From contig NZ_SWLG01000011.1 in NCBI RefSeq assembly GCF_005747095.1, positions 80,571 through 144,570 on the forward strand: a stretch of DNA of 64,000 nt, given 5' to 3'. Within the stretch, counting starts at the first letter, position 1; the number at the start of each line of letters is the position of its first letter. This document shows, in pieces, positions 56,286-64,000 of this stretch. Under the pieces are notes generated by a model. That model saw only the letters and a program-made list of their open reading frames with translations. It did not search any database and was not told the origin of the DNA. A program made the position numbers and the translations under genes. Origin of the DNA: Exobacillus caeni (lineage in GTDB: Bacteria > Bacillota > Bacilli > Bacillales > Guptibacillaceae).

Positions 56286-57686
56286 ATGAGAATGAAGTTT
56301 TTAGCAGGAATCTTTTTAGTAGCTTTAATAGGCCTGGTTACTCTGCTTCGTCCTACAGACGATTCTCCTAAAAACCAGATGAATACTTCTTTGCCGGAGG
56401 TTTCAAGTCCAGAAGTGAACCGTAAACAGATGACCGCGAAAATAATGAGAGTAGACTCGGTAAGAACGAACAATCATATTGTTCAAAAGTTAAACAGCAG
56501 TCCCAATATCCTTAATATAGACCATAATGGCAAGGAAAAAAGCCATTATATCAAAGATCAGGTAACGGTTAAGTTTAATCAACTTCCTGAAAAAGCCGAG
56601 TTGGACAGACTGCTTAAAGCTGTTAACGGACGGCTTCTCAAAAAAAGTGATAATAACCTTTATGTCTTTAAATCGGACAGCATGATCTCTGATGAACTGG
56701 TTTCTTTTTTTGAGAAACAAAAAAATGTAAACTATGCAGAACCGAATTTTATTTTATTGCAAAATCAGCCAAACGATGTTTTTTATCAAAAGTATCAGTA
56801 TAATCTTCCTATGATCCAAACAGAAAAAGGTTGGGATATTTCAAGGGGGGTTGAAGATGTAACGATCGCGGTAATTGATACGGGTGTCGACCTGGACCAT
56901 CCTGATCTGCAGGGGAGATTATCGAAAGGATATAATGTGCTGGAAGGAAACAGTAAACCAGAGGATGACAACGGCCATGGAACACATGTTGCCGGAATTA
57001 TTGCATCTAAAATCAACAACAATGAAGGGGTTGCAGGCATAACCTGGTATAATAAAATCATGCCGATTAAAGCCATGAGTGGTGAAGGGCATGGAACTTC
57101 CTATGATATCGCGCAGGGAATTATATGGGCAACCGACCACGGAGCTGACGTTATCAACATGAGCCTTGGCAATTATCAGCCTTCTTCAGTGATGAAAGAA
57201 GCAATCCGATATGCCTATAATAAAGATGTGGTGTTAATCGCGGCCTCGGGCAATGACAGCTCTAACCAGCCAAGCTATCCTGCTTCATTTAAAGAAGTGC
57301 TGAGTGTAGCTGCAGTGGATGCCAACAAAAACAGAGCTGCATTTTCTAACTTCGGTAGTACAGTTGATATTGCTGCACCCGGGGTAAATATTGCGAGCAC
57401 GTTTGTCGATCATCAGTATGCCGCTCTTTCAGGCACTTCCATGGCTTCTCCCCATGTCGCTGCACTAGCCGGACTCATCAGGTCTTATAACCCGGATCTG
57501 AGCAATAGAGAAGTAATGGATTTGATCAAACAAACTTCCGATGATCTTGGTGATAAAGGAAAAGATATTTATTATGGGCATGGATTGATCGATGTGGTAC
57601 AGGCGCTCGAATCCTCCTATAAACAAAAATATCCCATGGGTAAGTTCAGCGAATGGCTGGAACGGCTCATGTTAATCTTTAATTAA
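56286..57686 (+). CDS. Subtilisin-family (S8) serine protease
   Basis: 466 residues. N-terminal hydrophobic signal or anchor (FLAGIFLVALIGLVTLL), a propeptide of the inhibitor I9 type (QVTVKFNQLPEKAELDRLL), and a full catalytic domain. Triad Asp198 in AVIDTGVDLDHPDL, His231 in NGHGTHVAGI and Ser385 in GTSMASPHVAALAG, with the oxyanion Asn in AASGNDSS. Probably exported. ATG follows AGAGGTG at a loose distance. Confidence 0.93.
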   Translation: MRMKFLAGIFLVALIGLVTLLRPTDDSPKNQMNTSLPEVSSPEVNRKQMTAKIMRVDSVRTNNHIVQKLNSSPNILNIDHNGKEKSHYIKDQVTVKFNQLPEKAELDRLLKAVNGRLLKKSDNNLYVFKSDSMISDELVSFFEKQKNVNYAEPNFILLQNQPNDVFYQKYQYNLPMIQTEKGWDISRGVEDVTIAVIDTGVDLDHPDLQGRLSKGYNVLEGNSKPEDDNGHGTHVAGIIASKINNNEGVAGITWYNKIMPIKAMSGEGHGTSYDIAQGIIWATDHGADVINMSLGNYQPSSVMKEAIRYAYNKDVVLIAASGNDSSNQPSYPASFKEVLSVAAVDANKNRAAFSNFGSTVDIAAPGVNIASTFVDHQYAALSGTSMASPHVAALAGLIRSYNPDLSNREVMDLIKQTSDDLGDKGKDIYYGHGLIDVVQALESSYKQKYPMGKFSEWLERLMLIFN

Positions 57687-57708
57687 TATATAATGTACAA
57701 TTCTGCCG

Positions 57709-57745
57709 CAGAAGACCAGTTCTAATTAGTTGAGCTGGTCTTCTA
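57709..57745. terminator. Bidirectional terminator after the subtilase gene
   Basis: AGAAGACCAG/CTGGTCTTCT stem shared with the end of the convergent small gene. Confidence 0.75.
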
Positions 57746-57949
57746 TTGATGTGCTTCTCTTTTACTTGTTTTCTCCTGAATATCAGTGGTTAAAAACTCA
57801 TTGCATTCATTTGATTTTACTTCCTGGTAAAGACACTCCATATACATATAAACAATTTGTTTTGTTTTTGCATCAACTCCTAGAATATCCAGGTGGTCCA
57901 TACACTTTTTAACAGAATCCAACTTTTTTAAGTTGACTGGTGTGTTCAT
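57743..57949 (-). CDS. Small hypothetical protein, 68 residues
   Basis: ATG 57949 follows AAAGGAGTGG, a convincing ribosome site; a longer reading lacks one. The product is charged, helical and has two Cys (KKCMDHLDILG, MECLYQEV, NECNEF). No signal or membrane segment. I do not recognise the family; the length and helical pattern recall small sporulation-phase regulators, which is only an impression. Confidence 0.6.
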   Translation of the reverse strand: MNTPVNLKKLDSVKKCMDHLDILGVDAKTKQIVYMYMECLYQEVKSNECNEFLTTDIQEKTSKREAHQ

Positions 57950-58104
57950 CTTCACCACTCCTTTTAATCTGTTTCTAAAATAATCGTGAAGTGTTTTCTT
58001 TATTTGACCGGCAAACCGATGTTGTAATAGTGTTTTAAAATATGTTACATGTTGGAAACGAATGGAAAAACACTGTTTCAATTAACTGGTTAACTCTTAA
58101 CTCT

Positions 58105-58146
58105 AATAAAAAAGCCGCTCAACATAACGTTAAGAGGCTTTAAAAC
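58105..58146 (-). terminator. Terminator after the reductase pseudogene
   Basis: Minus strand AAGCC..CTTAACGTTATGTTGAG..GGCTT imperfect stem followed by TTTTTTATT. Confidence 0.55.
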
Positions 58147-58177
58147 GGTTTTCATTTTTTATAGCGGTCGTCTTAGC

Positions 58178-58741
58178 CTATGATTTTAATACATCATGGT
58201 CCACGTAACGCTCGCCGTTCAGTTCACTAATGATATTAATTGCGACTCAGCCCCGTTACCGGAAGTTACGATCGTATGTACACTTACGCCAGCTACAGTT
58301 CCAGCAGCCCAAATCCCTTCTTTATTTGTTTTGCCATCTTTATCAATCTCAATTACTTTTTTTATCCTTGGCTCTTTCCCGGGTACCAGTTTTAATCCAA
58401 TTGTATCCGCAAGATCAGTTAACGCACCCGTTGTGACTAGTACATGTTTGGCCTGGAATGTCTTGTTTTCTGTTTCGATCGTAAGTCCATCCCCATCAGA
58501 AAAGACGTTGGTTGCAGTGCCTTCGATCATTTCTGCACCAAATTTATGTGCTTGTTGCTTGCCTGCTTCGACAAGGTCCGGGCCTGCGATTTCGCCTAAT
58601 CCCGTAATGGTTCTCTATCTATGCCCTTTGGGTCATTCCTTTTCCGTTATCGATCACTAATGTCTTTTTGCCTGCTTTTGCAGCAAATATTGCTGCACTT
58701 GCTCCAGCGGGGCCCGCTCCTATAATTGCGATATCATACAT
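58178..58741 (-). pseudogene. Decayed thioredoxin reductase-like FAD oxidoreductase
   Basis: From ATG 58741 (GGAGGTG upstream) the frame gives MYDIAIIGAGPAGASAAIFA, an intact FAD-binding motif. It then meets a TAG near 58617 where the next residues read IENHYGI, so the lost codon was probably Trp. A one-base shift near 58600 leads into AGPDLVEAGKQQAHKFGAEM and on to GIWAAGTVAGVS, the second FAD motif. A second shift near 58245 is needed to reach the natural C terminus ELNGERYVDHDVLKS. About 187 codons, shorter than TrxB, as in small single-domain reductases. Confidence 0.8.
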
Positions 58742-58782
58742 ACTGCACACCTCCGATTGATTTAAGTTTTTACACCTACAAA

Positions 58783-58801
58783 TCAATATAAATTATATTG
58801 A
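58783..58801. promoter_or_regulatory. Perfect 19-bp palindrome upstream of the pseudogene
   Basis: TCAATATAA-A-TTATATTGA, 42 bp before the pseudogene start codon. It looks like an operator of a dimeric repressor, MarR or HxlR type. The rest of the 58742-59067 gap holds the polY2 promoter. Confidence 0.5.
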
Positions 58802-58974
58802 AAGTTCAGTCAATTCACTCGCCTGCCCCCGCTAAAGAATACAGTAATATTATTATGTTAATAAAAATCCTTCCAACTTGTTTTTCTCCTTGATTTTAAA
58901 AGCTTATTCAAGCTTATAAAATCCGTCTAGATAGCAGTTTAGTCCTTTTTTACCTGAGTGGCAAAAAATGCTTA

Positions 58975-59031
58975 TTGAAAATCGAACGTATATTCGGATA
59001 AAATATAGGGTATAAATAGAACAAACGTTCC
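58975..59031 (+). promoter_or_regulatory. polY2 promoter with two LexA (SOS) boxes
   Basis: TTGAAA (58975-58980), 18-bp spacer, TAAAAT (58999-59004). CGAACGTATATTCG (58983-58996) in the spacer has one mismatch to CGAACN4GTTCG. AGAACAAACGTTCC (59018-59031) matches the GAACN4GTTC core. Both sites suit LexA repression. Confidence 0.7.
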
Positions 59032-59067
59032 TAAATCCTTATTACTATGAAAAAAGGTGGGTCAGAA

Positions 59068-60324
59068 ATGGATTACAGTGCGTTTCCTGAACGAAATATC
59101 CTGTGTATCGATATGAAAAGTTTTTACGCAAGCTGTTCAGCAGTAGCGCTTGGCCTTGATCCTCTGGAGTGTTACCTCGCAGTTGTTGGCGATACAGAGA
59201 GACAGGGGAGTGTCGTTCTCGCAGCTTCCCCTAAATTAAAAAAGGACTTTGGCATCAAGACTGGAAGCAGGCTTTTTGAAATTCCGAATGATCCGAGAAT
59301 CCATATCGTAAATGCCCGGATGGGATATTACTTGCGACAGTCGATGGAAATAACGAAGCTGTTTAACCGTTATGTTCCAAAAGAATGCATCCATACGTAT
59401 AGTGTTGATGAATCATTTTTGCAGGTGGACGGAACAGAACGCCTGTGGGGAGATAAATGGGAGGTAGCAAGAAAAATAAAAAAGGAAATGCTCGATACAT
59501 TCGGGCTTCACTGCGCGATTGGGATCGGTCCTAATATGTTGATGGCTAAACTGTGTTTAGATCTTGAAGCTAAGAAAAAAGGCATTGCCGAATGGACGTA
59601 TGATGACATTCCGGAAAAACTATGGCCCCTCTCACCACTGAGTAAAATGTGGGGGATCGGTTCACGGGTGGAACGAACATTAAATCGGATGGGGATTCGG
59701 ACGGTGGGGCATTTAGCCCACTATCCGCTTGAACTGCTTGAGAAGAAGTTTGGCATCATGGGAAACCAGCTCTACCATCATGCCAGGGGAATCGACTTAT
59801 CGGAAATCGGCGCTCCTATTATGCAGGGGCAAATAAGCTTCGGAAAAAGCCAGATCCTTTTGCGGGATTATCCGGATCCGACAGAGGTGAAGCATGTCAT
59901 TCTGGAGATGGCGGAAGAAGTGGCCCGAAGAGCGCGAAAAGCAGGTAAAGCCGGAAGAACGATCAGTCTTGGAATCGGTTATAGCAAAGACGAATTCGGA
60001 GGCGGCTTTTACCGATCGAAAACAATGGAAGAGCCTACTTCGATAACGATGGACATTTATCAAACCTGTCTCGAGCTCTTTGCAAAATTTTATGAAGGAA
60101 AAGTTGTCCGTAAAATTTCTATTGCCCTCTCAAACATTTGTGACGATAAAGAAGTTCAGCTGGATCTTTTTAATCAGCACAAACCAAAACAGCGTTCCCT
60201 GGGATATACGATGGACGCGATAAGAGAGAAGTACGGATCTGATTCACTGCTCCGTGCCGTATCGTTCACTAAAGCGGGAACGTCGCGCCATCGAAGCAAG
60301 CTGTTAGGAGGCCACAAGGCATAA
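59068..60324 (+). CDS. Y-family DNA polymerase PolY2/UvrX-like (YqjW)
   Basis: SOS-induced translesion polymerase of the UvrX/YqjW group. 418 residues from ATG 59068 with AAAGGTGG upstream; an ATG at 59047 lies before the ribosome site. Catalytic LCIDMKSFYASC and YSVDESFLQV; fingers, thumb HhH (SKMWGIGSRVERTLNRMGI) and little finger present, ending in a basic tail. Followed by its usual YolD-like partner. Confidence 0.93.
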   Translation: MDYSAFPERNILCIDMKSFYASCSAVALGLDPLECYLAVVGDTERQGSVVLAASPKLKKDFGIKTGSRLFEIPNDPRIHIVNARMGYYLRQSMEITKLFNRYVPKECIHTYSVDESFLQVDGTERLWGDKWEVARKIKKEMLDTFGLHCAIGIGPNMLMAKLCLDLEAKKKGIAEWTYDDIPEKLWPLSPLSKMWGIGSRVERTLNRMGIRTVGHLAHYPLELLEKKFGIMGNQLYHHARGIDLSEIGAPIMQGQISFGKSQILLRDYPDPTEVKHVILEMAEEVARRARKAGKAGRTISLGIGYSKDEFGGGFYRSKTMEEPTSITMDIYQTCLELFAKFYEGKVVRKISIALSNICDDKEVQLDLFNQHKPKQRSLGYTMDAIREKYGSDSLLRAVSFTKAGTSRHRSKLLGGHKA

Positions 60325-60340
60325 GGAAAGGAGTGGTAGA

Positions 60341-60670
60341 ATGATCAGAGATCGCGGTAACATTAAATGGACAGCGATGATGCTTCCGGAGCATGTAAAG
60401 GAGCTGCGTGAATGGCAGGAAGAAGACAGATATAAACAAAAGCCGGAATTGGATGAACAAAAGCTCGAGCAGATGAACGAAACGGTATGCGAAGCGATGG
60501 AATTTCATTACGCCCTTGAGTTTCATTATTATGATAAGGGCCAAACGCATTCCCTTGTCGGTCATGTTCATTTTATCGATTCCTACAATCAGGAACTCCG
60601 TGTTGTGGATGAAAATGAATGTGTATACCGGGTCAAATTTGAAAGGCTTACCGACGTAGTAAAAGGATAA
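60341..60670 (+). CDS. YolD-like protein (YqjX)
   Basis: 109 residues. RDRGNIKWTAMMLPEHVKEL at the N terminus is the YolD-family signature, followed by charged helices. YolD-like proteins are encoded beside PolY2/UvrX in Bacillus and its phages and are thought to assist or regulate the polymerase. ATG after AAAGGAG, 16 bp after polY2. Confidence 0.9.
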   Translation: MIRDRGNIKWTAMMLPEHVKELREWQEEDRYKQKPELDEQKLEQMNETVCEAMEFHYALEFHYYDKGQTHSLVGHVHFIDSYNQELRVVDENECVYRVKFERLTDVVKG

Positions 60671-60788
60671 ATATCATTTATCAGCTTAAAAGGAACAGAG
60701 TGGAAGGGTTGATCGTAAATACAAGCAGGTTTTTAAGCGCATAAAAAGGGTAAATTATTATTAAGTCTAAATGCGGAGTGAATGAAGG

Positions 60789-61628
60789 ATGAACCTAGCG
60801 GAAAGAAGCAATTCTTATACCATCAGATTAAACAATATTTCGGTTCATTATGAATGGTATGAAAACAAAGAAGCGAACGATAAACCTGTGTTTACGTTAA
60901 TTCATGGTTTCTTATCTTCAACCTTTAGCTATCGTCGGCTAATCCCCCTACTTAACAGACGTTACAATGTTCTGGCGCTTGACCTCCCGCCGTTTGGAAA
61001 GAGCCAGAAAACAAAGAAATTTGAGCATTCGTACCAAAATCTTTCACAGGTAGTAATAAAACTGCTAGAAAACCTGGCGATTGAAAAGTCGATTCTTATC
61101 GGTCATTCAATGGGCGGACAAATTGCATTAAACATAGCAAAAAACAGGCCTGATTTAGTAAGCAGGCTAATATTGCTTAGCAGCTCAGGTTATATGGAGC
61201 GATCCAAACTATCTCTTGTTTATTCTTCTTATCTTCCATTTTTCTCGCTAGGATTAAAAAAATGGCTTGAAAAGCAAGGAGTAAGAAAAAACCTGTTGAA
61301 CTGCGTGAGTGATCCGAACATGATCGATGAAGAGATGATCCAGGGCTATCTCCAACCGTTTAACGATGACAACATATTCAAATCCCTGACAAGGATGATC
61401 CGAGACCGGGAAGGAGATTTATCATCTGAGGAATTAAAGAAGATAACGATCCCAAGTTTGTTGATCTGGGGAAAAGAGGACCGTGTTGTACCGCTGAAAA
61501 TCGGAAAACGACTAAACAGGGACCTTCCAAACTCAAAGCTGATCGTTTATGAAAACACAGGGCATTTGCTGCCGGAAGAAAAGCCGAATGAAGTTTTGGA
61601 AAACATTCTTTCATTTATAAATACTTAA
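60789..61628 (+). CDS. Alpha/beta hydrolase
   Basis: 279 residues. Oxyanion motif LIHGFLSSTFSYR, nucleophile elbow IGHSMGGQIAL, Asp in IWGKEDRVVP and His in ENTGHLLPEEKP complete a triad. Similar in outline to B. subtilis YugF. Substrate unknown. GGAGTGA precedes the ATG. Confidence 0.88.
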   Translation: MNLAERSNSYTIRLNNISVHYEWYENKEANDKPVFTLIHGFLSSTFSYRRLIPLLNRRYNVLALDLPPFGKSQKTKKFEHSYQNLSQVVIKLLENLAIEKSILIGHSMGGQIALNIAKNRPDLVSRLILLSSSGYMERSKLSLVYSSYLPFFSLGLKKWLEKQGVRKNLLNCVSDPNMIDEEMIQGYLQPFNDDNIFKSLTRMIRDREGDLSSEELKKITIPSLLIWGKEDRVVPLKIGKRLNRDLPNSKLIVYENTGHLLPEEKPNEVLENILSFINT

Positions 61629-61633
61629 AGTAA

Positions 61634-61675
61634 AAGCCGCATCGAACACATTTTAATTTGATGCGGCTTAATTTT
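61634..61675. terminator. Bidirectional terminator between hydrolase and fabL
   Basis: AAGCCGCATC/GATGCGGCTT perfect 10-bp stem with 16-nt loop; T-rich on the plus strand. Confidence 0.8.
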
Positions 61676-61678
61676 AGG

Positions 61679-62440
<762 letters not shown>

Positions 62441-62629
62441 TCACCTCAATCAAATGATTTCTGTTTTACATGTATCATCATACCGAAACTAGTCAGTTCA
62501 TTCCAGCTTGATGTCGTGTTTAAGGATAAACTGAAAAAGGAAGATTTAAATAAGTGTACCTTAATAACCAGTTTTGATCGTAAGCTCTTTGTTATCGACA
62601 AATCGTTTGTATTGAAAGGTGACTTGTAA

Positions 62630-63283
62630 ATGAAAAAGTCAATCTTTAAAATGATGTTATTCATAGTAGGAATCATATTGCTATTTTGGATCATAAAAGA
62701 AGGATTAAACGTCAGGCCGGAAGAAATGAGAGGATGGATACTGTCGTTTGGCATGTATGCTCCATTAATTTATGTAGGTCTATTCTTTATACGCCCGTTA
62801 GTGTTTTTTCCGGCATCGATCTATTCCATTGCCGGAGGACTTGCGTTTGGAGCCTTGATGGGAACAGTCTACACTTTAGTAGGTGGACTCGGAGGAGCGA
62901 TGGTGGCATTTTTTATTTCGAGAAAGTTTGGCAGAAATATCTTGCAACGGAAACTAAGAGGAATCGAGCATCTTCAGCATCAGATAGAACAACGTGGATT
63001 TTATTATGTACTATTGTTAAGGATAATCCCCATTATTAATTTTGACTTGCTGAGTTACGCCTGCGGGGTTTCAAGAGTTAGGTTAAAGGATTATATCCTT
63101 GCTACTTTATTAGGCATGCTGCCAGGGACAATCGCCTTTAATTTTCTAGGAGCAAGCTTTGCAAAAAATAACTTTACTTCTATAATCGCTGCTTGTCTCA
63201 TATTTATTGTGTTATTTGGTTTGATGTTTGTTGTAAGAAAAAAGATGAAGAATATGGAGCGAACGTCTTTTAAAGAAGAATAA
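62630..63283 (+). CDS. TVP38/TMEM64 (DedA-like) membrane protein
   Basis: 217 residues, about five or six membrane segments. The SNARE-associated domain core FFPASIYSIAGGLAFGALMG followed by GGLGGAMVAFFISRKFGR and RIIPIINFDLLSYACG is typical of the VTT family, whose members include lipid scramblases and flippases. Positively charged tail. ATG after AAAGGTGA. Exact activity unknown. Confidence 0.87.
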   Translation: MKKSIFKMMLFIVGIILLFWIIKEGLNVRPEEMRGWILSFGMYAPLIYVGLFFIRPLVFFPASIYSIAGGLAFGALMGTVYTLVGGLGGAMVAFFISRKFGRNILQRKLRGIEHLQHQIEQRGFYYVLLLRIIPIINFDLLSYACGVSRVRLKDYILATLLGMLPGTIAFNFLGASFAKNNFTSIIAACLIFIVLFGLMFVVRKKMKNMERTSFKEE

Positions 63284-63498
63284 GCATATTTTAAAAGAAA
63301 CTTGATTTAAATATACAGGAAGCCTTGACGTTCCGGCGAATTATCGATAGTATAGTAATTCCCTGTCAGATATGGGGATGGGGAAATTAAAACCATGGCT
63401 TGATGATCCGTTAACTTCTACGAAGTGTGGTGCTGAAGGATTGAATGCCGTCACAAGATCCATTCATTTCTTTTGTTTGTTTTTATAATAAAATATTG

Positions 63499-63527
63499 TT
63501 GACTTCTGAGAAGTGGGTTGTTACAAT
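63499..63527 (+). promoter_or_regulatory. rRNA promoter 1
   Basis: TTGACT, 17-bp spacer, TACAAT. The upstream 63284-63498 holds a separate TTGACG-17-TAGTAT promoter-like pair near 63328 and a decayed copy of this promoter (TTAACTTCTACGAAGTG, 63411-63427). No gene there. Confidence 0.85.
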
Positions 63528-63593
63528 GGTTTTTGTGCCGCTGAAATAGCACCGTTAGTAAAAAAATTGCAGAAAAGAAATAAAAAAAGGTTA

Positions 63594-63622
63594 TTGACTT
63601 CTGCGAAAATAAGTTATACAAT
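63594..63622 (+). promoter_or_regulatory. rRNA promoter 2
   Basis: TTGACT, 17-bp spacer, TACAAT, repeating the TTGACTTCTGCGAA block 95 bp after promoter 1. Confidence 0.88.
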
Positions 63623-63684
63623 ATAATTTGTCGCCGCGATATCAACGAAGTTATTGCTGAGCGAAAAAACTTCTTTAAAAGTTG

Positions 63685-63713
63685 TTGACTTCTGCGAAAT
63701 AGGATGATATACT
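63685..63713 (+). promoter_or_regulatory. rRNA promoter 3
   Basis: TTGACT, 17-bp spacer, TATACT, 91 bp after promoter 2. The leader that follows includes a boxA-like TTTGAAAACTGAAC near 63791, used for antitermination with NusB. Confidence 0.88.
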
Positions 63714-63903
63714 TGATCTTGTCGCTGAAAACGACGGAACGCATAAAGGATTGCTGGCTATATACCATCACATCCCGTGCGTCGTAGTTCTTTGAAAACT
63801 GAACAAAACGCCAAGCGAATTAAGCTTTAAAGCTAGATTGAACTTAAGGATGGCCGATTAAGAACGTGACGTCCTGTCACAACATCGGCACTCGAACATC
63901 CTG

Positions 63904-64000
63904 TTCTTCGGAGAGTTTGATCCTGGCTCAGGACGAACGCTGGCGGCGTGCCTAATACATGCAAGTCGAGCGAAGAGATGGGAGCTTGCTCCCTGATCTT
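63904..64000 (+). rRNA. rrs: 16S ribosomal RNA (5' part)
   Basis: Universal 5' sequence GAGAGTTTGATCCTGGCTCA followed by GACGAACGCTGGCGGCGTG and the first variable region. The gene runs out of the window after about 97 nt. The mature 5' end is set by analogy with B. subtilis. Confidence 0.97.

Noticed and set aside
58196..58660. Plus-strand open frame of 154 codons
   Set aside because: It is the complement of the decayed reductase gene, with no ribosome site and low-complexity Ser/Val-rich translation.

Overview
The window is chromosomal DNA from an endospore-forming member of the Bacillaceae (Firmicutes). Evidence for this is spo0A, spoIVB and sspH, the gene order nusB-folD-xseA-xseB-ispA-dxs-tlyA-ahrC-recN-spoIVB-spo0A-bkdR-ptb-bcd-buk-lpdV-bkdAA-bkdAB-bkdB-brxB known from the Bacillus subtilis yqh/yqi/yqj region, AGGAGG-type ribosome binding sites, many GTG/TTG starts, and the start of a Bacillus-like 16S rRNA at the right edge. 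The species cannot be fixed from this sequence. An OLE RNA gene points to the alkaliphilic or stress-tolerant Bacillaceae that carry it; B. subtilis does not.

Layout. 1-12.9 kb: end of accC, yqhY, nusB, folD, the exonuclease VII genes, ispA, then an approximately 600-nt OLE RNA and its membrane partner OapA, dxs, tlyA, ahrC, recN and spoIVB. 12.9-14.7 kb: a large inverted repeat, the spo0A control region, spo0A and yqzF. 14.8-25.6 kb: BkdR, a sigma-54 promoter and the branched-chain keto acid operon ptb-bcd-buk-lpdV-bkdAA-bkdAB-bkdB, then brxB. 25.6-30.4 kb: a structured RNA candidate, a type I toxin gene, the artPQM transporter under a TnrA-type box, yqjA, an L,D-transpeptidase and a 29-residue Prli42 gene. 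30.6-34.7 kb: methylmalonyl-CoA mutase, a B12-domain/epimerase fusion and a carboxyltransferase. Together with the bkd operon these would take isoleucine and valine through propionyl-CoA to succinyl-CoA. 34.8-52.8 kb: yqjE-like peptidase, a ScoC-like MarR regulator, DNA polymerase IV, a MoxR/DUF58 operon, CPBP protease, rnz, namA, a phosphodiesterase, yqjN, a second copy of the structured RNA, tnrA divergent from an HPr-like protein, T-box-controlled proC, yqjP, yqjQ, sspH and a lipoprotein. 52.8-63.3 kb: two GNATs, an MBL-TetR operon, a 2H phosphoesterase, a subtilase, a decayed reductase, SOS-controlled polY2/yolD, an alpha/beta hydrolase, fabL and a TVP38 protein. 63.3-64 kb: tandem rRNA promoters and the first 97 nt of 16S rRNA.

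The most unusual items are the OLE RNA/OapA pair, two diverged copies of an apparently unnamed structured intergenic RNA (25.6 and 47.4 kb) with compensatory changes, the first of which could be an antisense partner of a holin-like toxin, a mutase B12-domain/epimerase fusion with a possible internal start, and an HPr-like protein lacking the phosphorylatable histidine beside tnrA.
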